Below are positions 56,126 to 64,000 of a stretch of DNA of 64,000 nt, in pieces (the stretch's first letter is position 1; every line of letters starts with the position of its first letter). Where the stretch lies: positions 1 to 64,000 of the forward strand of contig JAHNUO010000070.1 of the NCBI GenBank assembly GCA_019787685.1, given 5' to 3'. A program made the position numbers and the translations under genes. The notes under the pieces are model-generated. The model was not told the DNA's origin, did not search any database, and saw nothing but the letters and a program-made list of their open reading frames with translations. This DNA is from Chiua virens. Its lineage: Eukaryota; Basidiomycota; Agaricomycetes; Boletales; Boletaceae.

Positions 56126-57734
56126 ATGTCCTCCTCATCCCCAATCCACCCCCTCCTCGCCCGAGACGCCCGCTTCACTAACTGGGGCCTCACCTTCTCG
56201 TGTGCGCCCCTGGCTATATTCGAGCCCGAGAATGTGGACCATTGCCAGCTCATTCTCGACCATGCTCGCCGTCACGGCAGGACAGTCCGCGCCGTCGGGG
56301 TCGGACACTCCCCAAGCGATCTCGCTTGCACCTCCGGATACATGCTCCGCACCCTGAAGCTCAACCGCGTCCTTGAGGTACGCCGATCTAGCCGTGGTCA
56401 CGTCCATCCCGTTTTGTAACCCGCGCAGGTAAACGTCGACAAACAATACGTCGTCGCCGAAGCCGGTATCACGCTCGACTCGCTCCATACCGAGCTCGCC
56501 AGGCACGGTCTTGCCATGTCTAATGTCGGCTCCATCTCCGACCAGACGCTCGGCGGCATCATCACCACCGCAACGCACGGTACGGGCATCAATTATAGCG
56601 TTATCTCCACGCATGTCATCGCCTTGTCCCTCTTATTGGCCGATGGCTCCCGCGTTTCCTGTTCCCGCGAGGAGCGTCCGGATCTCTTCATCGCGTCGAT
56701 ATGTGGTCTCGGCAGCACCGGCCTTATCTTGACGATCACCCTCCAAGTGGAACCCGCGTTTCGTCTGCGTGAGATGCAGCATACGACCGCATTTGACGAT
56801 TGTGTCCAAAATATCGACCGGCTCGTGAAGGGGTCGCAACACGTTCGCATATGGTGGTATCCGGCCGCGGATTCCATGCGGGTCTTTTCTGCCGATCGGA
56901 CTGCAGAGGTAAGCACCCGTTCCGTCCGCCCCAAGATCCACCCCTTATCATCATTCCGTGCCTTGGATCTGCCAGCCAAAGCGAATAATGGCAACCTGGC
57001 TCTCCCATTCCTTTTTCGGTTTCCACGTGCTTCAATTCCTCCTCTTTTTGGGACGCTACTTTCTCAACCTGAACATGTTCTCTACAAGGTTCGCCGCGTG
57101 GCTCGTCAAGGACGACGTCGTCAACGTCGATGACAGCTACCGCATATTCAACCTCGACGTTAGAGTGAGTTTCACGCTTGTCCTCCCACCCTCCCTTTCG
57201 TCGCCAACCTGTTGGAAAGTTTCCCCAACACACTACAGAGTGGGCTATTCCTTATGGGAACACACAACGTTGTTTGCACGACCTCCATTCGTGGCTAGCC
57301 AGGGAATTCGCCGACCCGCACGGCTTACGACCACATTTTCCAATCGAGATCCGGTTTTCGGATAGCGACGACATCTGGCTTAGCCCGAGCAACGGTCAAC
57401 GGACGTGCTGGATCGGTATCGTCCAGTACAAGTGCGTATTCCTTCTCGTCACCTGCGTCACATCTCTGACATAACCAGACCATATGGACTAGAAGTTCCA
57501 TACAGCGACTTGTTTGACCGCTTCGAAGCGATCATGTTCCGCCATGGCGGGCGTCCCCATTGGGCAAAAGCCCATCCCCTCCGACCGGATACGCTTCGTA
57601 CGCTATATCCCCGTTTCGACGACTTCATTCGCGTGCTACAGGATGTGGACCCCCACGGCATTTTCCGCAACGAATACGTCCAACGCCACATATTTGGCAA
57701 GGCCGATTGCGATGCCAGCGTGTTCAGGTGTTGA
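56126..57734 (+). CDS. ALO1: D-arabinono-1,4-lactone oxidase
   Basis: Several exons from the ATG at 56126. The FAD-binding half has the histidyl-FAD type motif VRAVGVGHSPSDLACT, then EAGITLDSLHTELARHGL, GSISDQTLGGIITTATHGTG and GLGSTGLILTITLQVEP. The sugar-acid oxidase half has VRIWWYPAADSMRVF, YRIFNLDVR, EWAIPY, a region ending IEIRFSDSDDIWLSP, and the C-terminal HWAKAH of the aldonolactone oxidase group, followed by LQDVDPHGIFRNEYVQ. The enzyme makes D-erythroascorbate from D-arabinono-1,4-lactone with O2 as acceptor and sits at the mitochondrial membrane in yeast. A hydrophobic stretch (LQFLLFLGRYFLNL) near residue 290 may be the membrane contact. It lies 166 bases after the HSPA12-like gene and is convergent with UBC7. 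Confidence 0.88.
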
Positions 57735-57868
57735 GTGAGTATCACATGGTTGATCAATCCAGGGACGGTGACTACATTATCCCAACTCATTATTATCGTA
57801 TACCTTGCACATAAGTATACTCTTTCATCATACAGCTACGCGAGTACATTCTTCCTTATACTTGGCAC

Positions 57869-58899
57869 TTATAGCCCCAATTGGTGTTTAATGGATTCTC
57901 TCACTAGTCGTTCGTATTCCTGTGGATAGTGGATAATTTGTTGAACACGACGTGCAAAGGGCACGTACCAGTTTGTTGTCACGGTAGAGCTTGCAGCAAT
58001 CAATGTTGGCGCCGCTCTCCAGGTTCGGTTCTACCCAAATCGGAATGAGGGACCAAAAGACGGCGACAAGCGAGGATCGAGATCGGTGTGGGGTGTGTAT
58101 ACGCACCGGCAAGTATGGAAATGACACTCAGGATGACCTTTTCGACGCTCTGGACCGGGCTCCAGCGTTCGGATGCCTGTTCGTACATGGTAGGATCGTC
58201 ACCGGGGGTATGGAGAATGGATATGCAGACAGTGCCGTCGGGGTAAACTAAGCATCCGAACACGGGACATGTACGTCAGTCGGAAGAGAAGAAGCACGGG
58301 GATGGCCATTGTGGCGTACTGACTATTTGGATGGAACAAGGGTGGTTCGAATTTCATCTTGAACGGGGAAAGTGGATAATCAGGCGGCTGCGGAAAAAAT
58401 GACACAGAGATGAGACCACGGGTGACGTTGGAGGACAGACGAGGTGAGGTGAGATGGTGTGGAACGCGCAAGGGCCATGGTAGACGAGGAATCAAGGGAC
58501 ACGCACAAAAGTGAGCTTGGCGACAAAGATGCCACCGTCCTGCGAACGTGTGACGACGGTGGGCGGTCAGGCGACGGGGGTATGACATTGGCAATAGAGT
58601 AGAACCCACGAATGGCGTGCCTTTCGGACCAGATATCAGGGCTTCCCAAGTGAAAAAGTCGGATTCCGAGATGGGCCCTGAAAGCCATTCAATTCGAAAA
58701 AAAAGGTGGGCACAACGAGGGTGCGCACCTGCTGTAAACATGCCGTCCGGGGACCCTTGTGTGTGTGCATGTGAGACTATGGACCGAGTACGAAAACGGA
58801 GGGGCTAGAAGGCGAACCTCCAGAAGTGAGTTGTTTGTATTCTGTCATCAACCGGCGTAGTGCGGTGGAGGTGTTACCAGAACCCCTTGATGCGCTCAT
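57869..58899 (-). CDS. UBC7: Ubiquitin-conjugating enzyme E2, UBE2G2/Ubc7 type
   Basis: Six or so exons from the ATG at 58899 ([18 protein letters not shown]). Joined pieces read [33 protein letters not shown], a [21 protein letters not shown] region, [18 protein letters not shown] with the active-site Cys, then the acidic insert ending [40 protein letters not shown] and a final exon [16 protein letters not shown] complete it. The 13-residue insert after the Cys is the hallmark of the Ubc7/UBE2G2 and Cdc34 branch, and [11 protein letters not shown] fits UBE2G2. Ubc7 works with Hrd1 and Doa10-type ligases in degradation of misfolded ER proteins. The gene is convergent with ALO, with 134 bases between stop codons. 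Confidence 0.88.
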
Positions 58900-59770
58900 C
58901 GTGTTAATCGTGTCGTATCGTATCGGAATGGGGCTTGTTTCGGTTCAAAGTCGGTTTGCCTCACACGCCGCGGACGGTGTATATTATGCTCCGTACCACC
59001 ACAGTCACGAACGGAAATGAAGGGTTGAATGGAAAAAAAATGATGAGGGTGGTTGGTGAGATGGGACAGTGACTCCGATGAGAACGAAACTGGCCAATCA
59101 GTGACAAATAAACTCCCCATCCACCCAGTTGTCATTGACAATCCCAGACCACCCGATCACTCGCCAACACCCTCGCTCGAGAATCAGAGCCCCAGATCCT
59201 GCTCATCTCGATGCGTGCTCGGTCCGGACACTCGACGGCAATTAAACATCGGAGCCAAGCTAGAAGCCCAAATGCAATACTTGTAAAACACCATCACGAC
59301 GACGGGACAGGATCCACTTTCTCACCCCGCACCATGTCGGTATCGCTAACCGGTGATGGTATAGTACTGCGCTTTCATTCCCCACTCTTTTTGCCGCGCA
59401 TCGCCTTGCTCTGATTTATCCCATCATCTCCGGGCCTAACACGGGGAAACGTACAGCCCTCTCTTGTCGTTGCACACACACATCTACGCCAGATATGACA
59501 AGGTACCTTTAGTCAGCCCCGACCAACTGGGCAAATCGAAATACTTGGACGGCCACACGCCACACATGACCCGGCCGTGGTGCGAACTCTGTAATCGTAC
59601 CGTCCCCCTCATAATCGTTCTTTGGGGTTGCACAGCCAATACAGCCTGGTCTGCGATTGATAGGATCATAATTCATGGAACACGATGCAATCTGTCATAC
59701 CCCTTGTTCCGACGCGCTGTTGCTAGGGTACGCCGTCGAATACGATCGGTCAGAAACAAAATACAAATGG
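58900..59770. other. Intergenic, no gene seen
   Basis: Promoter of UBC7 and 3' region of RPC2. Plus-strand frames such as 59053-59286 have no start and no motif. Confidence 0.45.
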
Positions 59771-62700
59771 TCATGCATCATCCAGAACCAGCCGGGGCAC
59801 GACGTTCATCGCCATCAACTGAAATATCCTTCAGCACCGACCACACGGCTCACATTCTGACTCACCTCCTGAAACAACAGCTTGGCAGCGTACGGAATCG
59901 TCAACGTCGCCATCTTTTTCGAACTTTTGCAATACGAACACCATCCGCGATATCCCATGAGCCCGCACGTTTGACAAGCGTTCACCTCAAATTTGTCCGA
60001 CGAAATCATCAGCCGCTCCAGCAGTAGTTGGGTTGCACCGTATCCGATAAGGCAGTCACGTTCCATTTCTCCGAGCCGCAGCCCTCCTTCCCGGGACCGA
60101 CCTTCCGTTGGCTGTCGTGTCAGCGTTGCACGTGGCCCTCTGTACACGGTCATGAACATGAAAAACGTTGGTATCAGGACGGATGTATACCTTGCACGCG
60201 CGTGCATCTTATCCATGACCATATGCTCTGCCATCAATGTGGAAAAAAGGGGGATATAGAGTCAATCACTCGAAGGCACGACCAAATGGAGGTTTCTCAC
60301 TCAGTTTCTACAAGAACAAGGATATATAAGCGAGTTTCAAATGGAGAAGGTAGCTATAAACTGTACCTGATAATAAATGGGACCAAAGTAAACATAGGCT
60401 TCCAATGGTTCGCCGGTGATGCCACTCGTAAGCATATCCTTTCCAGCGTAATTGAACCCGTGCTCGATCAAGATTCGGGACATATCTTCGACCTGAAGGG
60501 GATATCATTGACCTGGACCAATGAACAGCGTGCAGTGTAATTAGTACCTTGGACCCGCCAAATGCGGTTCCATATTGAAGCTTGCCGCAAAGAACGCCCG
60601 CCTGTCGTCAGGCGTAAACATACCGGCCACCAACATGACATGAAAAACCGACCTTGCCAGCCAACAGCTCGATCATCTTCCCCACCGTCATCCGAGAGGG
60701 GAAACCATGCGGATTCATAATCGTGTCTAGATCACAGCGTCAGACTGACGCCCCCCGATCGCGTCATAACGTCTTACCAGGATTGATCCCTTGGTCATTG
60801 AACGGCATGTCCTCTTGATTCACAATCAATCCGCACACGCCTTTTTGGCCATGCCGCGAAGAGAACTTGTCGCCCAATTCCGGCCTCCGCGTCTGGCGGA
60901 TCAACACCTTGATCAAGGTCTGGTCGTTCTCGGTGTCGCTAATCATGACCTTGTCGATGTACCCCGCAACCGGCGATTTATAACTCATCGGCATATTTTT
61001 GTAAGGCACCGTCGCCGCTTGTCCAGTAAACGTGTTGTCGTTGGCGTTGGTCGGCGTTTGCTTGTTCACGTAAACGTCCCCGGGGTCGACTCTTTCCCCG
61101 ACGCCCGCGAGCCCGTCCAACTGGACGATGTCGTACTTTTTCTGGATTTGGCCATTCTCGTCCAGCGGTGCATCCGCGAGCCGGTCAAATCTGAAGACGG
61201 ACACCACGTCAATGGGGAAAAACCGCACATCTCAAAGGGGAAAACAACACTGACGTGCCATTGGGATATTTCCGGATAAGTGTCGCGTTCTTGCGCAATA
61301 CTTGACATCTTCCGTACCCGCGATCTAGACTAGCCTGGAGCGCTTTCCGTGAGCCTCCGAGTCAGGGGGACATGTCGATAAACAGACCTTGTTGAGAATC
61401 AGCGCATCTTCGATATCGTACCCAGAGTAGCTCATCACGGCGACAGTCGCGTTTTGACCAGCTGGCAAGCGATCGTAGCCGACCAGTTCGATCGTCTTGG
61501 TCTTGACCATAGGCTGCTGAGGATAGACGGACAAGTAGAGAAGCGTATCAATCCTTTGAAATTGGTTATAGCCTATCGCGCCGATTGCTTGTTTACCCAT
61601 CGCGCACTGATACGTGTTTCGAGGGGACTGATTATGGTGCGGGTAGGGAATAAGTCCAGCGACGGCGCCCAAGATGGTGAATGGTTCGATCTCCAAATGA
61701 GTCGTCCCAGGAACGATGTCTGATTCGTACAGTGCAACATACGAATCGTTCTCTTCGTTGACATCGAGATATTCCACAAGACCGTGGCTCAAAAAGTCGT
61801 CAAACGGCATCTTCCCGGCTTTCAGTTCCTGGCCGTCGAAATCACGTCAGCAATCACTATGACCCATGGCAGGAATTGGGGCACTAACGTGGATGTGCTC
61901 TGGAGTGACCTTTGGCACCCCCTTTTCCACAATGATCATAGGTCGGCATATTCGCCCTCCGTCGCTTGCGATGTGAACGGCGCGGTGATGATGGTTGACG
62001 TAGATACCGACAAACTCACTGACACGGCCCGCCCTGCGCAGTCTTCGGAAGTTGGTAACAAACCGGGCGGAATATCTTGTCAAACCGACAATTGTTCCGT
62101 TTACGTTAACGACAAAAGTATGGGGTCCATATATCTCCGTGCCAGTGCCTAGGCTGATATCTTTGGAACACCATTGATGAACTTGTCATGTCCAAATGAT
62201 GGTTGTTAAGAACAGACCTTCCACTCCGAGCATAAAGGCTAAACGTATAATAGGTTCCTCTTCCACGTCTGTGGTGATGTGCGTCATGAGCGCGAGATTT
62301 TTCACGAGACCGCAGGCTTCCCCTTCTGGAGTGTCACTCGGACATAGCATGCCCCATTGGCTAGGTTGTAAAGCACGCGGGCCGCTGACCTTGCGGGTCT
62401 TCTCAAATTGGGACGTGATGCGGGTCATCATTCCTAGAGCAGATATGAAGCTCAGACGACTGAGAACGTGGGTAACGCCGGCTCTTTCCATCTTGAACCG
62501 TTTCAGAGACCAGTTTCCGGTCGAGATCGCGCGAACGAAACCCGAGGTAATGTGATCACCCTGAAACTGCATTGTGTTGAAGGCATCAAATTCATTCGTT
62601 CGCGAGGGCTTCTTCAGGACCTTATCAATCGCAGATTTGAGATTGGCATTGAATGTCTTGAACAGATCCTCGAAGAGCAATGCCAAGAGCTGACCGGCAC

Positions 62701-63990
62701 TTGAATTTGAGTTTGTTTGAGTATCGAAACCAGTGGAAGATTTCGGTATCACTTACAGCTCCAAGCGTTTGTTGCCAACATAGTCACGATCGTCAACCGT
62801 TTTCTCATCATCCATGGCCATGAGGACGCGCCGAGTCATGGTCGCGACGAAGATAGCCTTGGACCTGAGATCTAATCCAACAACAGGCACGTGGGCCAAC
62901 ACGATCGTCGCCAATGCCTCTAGCGCCTCTTCCCAGGAAGGCCTCCTCGGGCCCACTACCTTGCGATTAACCTTTACCCTGGATCCGATCCATTCCAGGG
63001 CCTGATGACGAGTGAATATACCAAGTTTAGCCGCCTCTTCCAAATTTGCAGCGAAAGCATCCTTGTAGGCGTCCGTGGTACCCGCAGTAAGCAGAAGGAT
63101 TTCCTTGTCCGACTGGATACCAAGCGCCTTGAGAGCAATCACAATTGGGACATCCTCGTGAATCGAGTTGTGGCGAAGGTATATCTTGCCCTTCTTGGTG
63201 GCCACGTAAGTTTTAGATTTGAGACCACCATGGGTCGAACTATAGAAAGAAGGGCAGAGTGAGGAACGATCTAGATGGAGATGATGCATGAATGCGCACG
63301 AGGTACAGGATGCCTGAACGACACCCTTTACGGAATCCGTTTCGACAATGATTCGGTTCTTACTCAGCTGCTCCTGGACAAGAATGACTTTCTCGGTGCC
63401 TTTCACAACGAAATAACCACCAGGATCAAGTGGACATTCGGTCATGCGAGCAAGCTGTGCTTCGGAACGTCCCGTCAAAATACACTTGCTGCTACGAAGC
63501 ATGATGGGTAACCGGCCAATGTTCACATTTGGTCTCCTCACGACATTCTTGCCGCGCGTATATTGAATCGTCACGAGGATGGGCGCGCTATAGGTAATGT
63601 CGCGCAGTCGACATTCGTGGGGGGTGATACTCTTATCGATGGCGTCTAGATCGGTGCGGTCAGGGAAACCAACATGGATGTCGGTGTATTTGAGCCAAAA
63701 TCTGGGGTCGACGTCGGACGTGACCTTGTTGTTGGCTTTGACGATGTTCTTGATGTCGGTATCAACAAAGTAGTTGAATGAGTCGATGTGTTGTTTGACG
63801 AGACCTTTTACTTTGAGAAAAGCGGGCAACAAGAGCCATTTGTCCTGTAAAGTTGGTTTGAGCAAGTGCGAACTGGGTGAGATACAGAACAACGCACTTC
63901 AATATTTTTGATCGGATCTGCGAGACCCAGCCCGCGCCAGTTTGTGAGGTTCAGATGGTGCCATTCATCGTCGCCCGCGTCGACGGCCAT
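59771..63990 (-). CDS. RPC2: RNA polymerase III second-largest subunit
   Basis: A multi-exon gene spanning from the ATG at 63990, ten bases inside the window, to the TGA at 59771. The start reads [20 protein letters not shown], then [26 protein letters not shown], which is specific to the Pol III subunit rather than Rpb2 or Rpa135. Core blocks follow in order: [114 protein letters not shown] and [12 protein letters not shown]. After these come [22 protein letters not shown] and the C-terminal zinc-binding [16 protein letters not shown]. The last exon is short and ends [11 protein letters not shown]. The subunit forms half of the active-site cleft of the enzyme that makes tRNA and 5S rRNA. It looks complete. 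Confidence 0.92.
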
Positions 63991-64000
63991 CACCGAGTGA

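Noticed and set aside
62196..62704. Plus-strand ORFs over the right end
   Set aside because: They are antisense to RPC2, which shows continuous conserved motifs.

Overview
The window is nuclear DNA of a filamentous basidiomycete, most likely an Agaricomycete. Nearly every recognisable gene is cut by many short GT-AG introns (mostly 45-70 nt). The families present are typical of that group: fungal G-domain GTPases, DUF6534-like membrane proteins, small 'zygote-specific' cysteine-rich secreted proteins, a PIF1-like helicase relic and D-arabinono-1,4-lactone oxidase. The species cannot be fixed from sequence alone.

Layout. 1-16.8 kb is gene-poor. It holds one uncharacterised ORF (1.6-2.5 kb), then an AT-rich block (about 3.1-10 kb) with a broken PIF1-like helicase and a large minus-strand GTPase gene (6.0-10.6 kb). 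After that come about 5 kb of largely unassigned sequence and a decayed multi-spanning membrane-protein gene (15.2-16.5 kb). 16.8-31.8 kb is gene-dense: an RRM protein, a UBE2S-type E2, an unnamed multi-exon gene, a polytopic membrane protein, a COQ8/ABC1 kinase, two small unknown genes, a DUR3-type transporter and a PPxY membrane protein. 32.2-34.3 kb is a tandem family of three small secreted proteins, the third broken. 34.9-44.5 kb has two uncharacterised genes, a DM9-vWA protein and a kelch protein. 44.9-64 kb is mostly housekeeping: a METTL14-type protein, NOC2, a small UQCC2/Cbp6-like protein, an HSPA12-like ATPase, ALO, UBE2G2/Ubc7 and RNA polymerase III subunit 2.

The most striking feature is inside the GTPase gene. 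On the minus strand the apparent minisatellite at 6.9-9.0 kb resolves into about 25 tandem copies of an intron. Each copy runs from a GTAAGT donor through a CTCAT branch-like motif and a pyrimidine tract to a TAG or CAG acceptor. Copies are separated by exactly three nucleotides, and those three are the most variable positions of the repeat. The exons before and after are all in phase 0. The gene therefore appears to contain a run of about 30 single-codon exons, four of them in introns unrelated (or only partly related) to the repeat. Introns vary in length (72-92 nt) by amounts not divisible by three, while the exon is always 3 nt. None of the triplets is a stop. If spliced as drawn, the array encodes a variable linker of about 30 residues between the G domain and the C-terminal tail, and any subset of exons can be skipped without changing frame.

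All product assignments come from reading motifs and checking that intron phases agree. No database search was run. Gene models with consistent phases at every junction (GTPase, RRM protein, both E2s, COQ8, DM9-vWA, METTL14) are more reliable than those outlined only by family resemblance.
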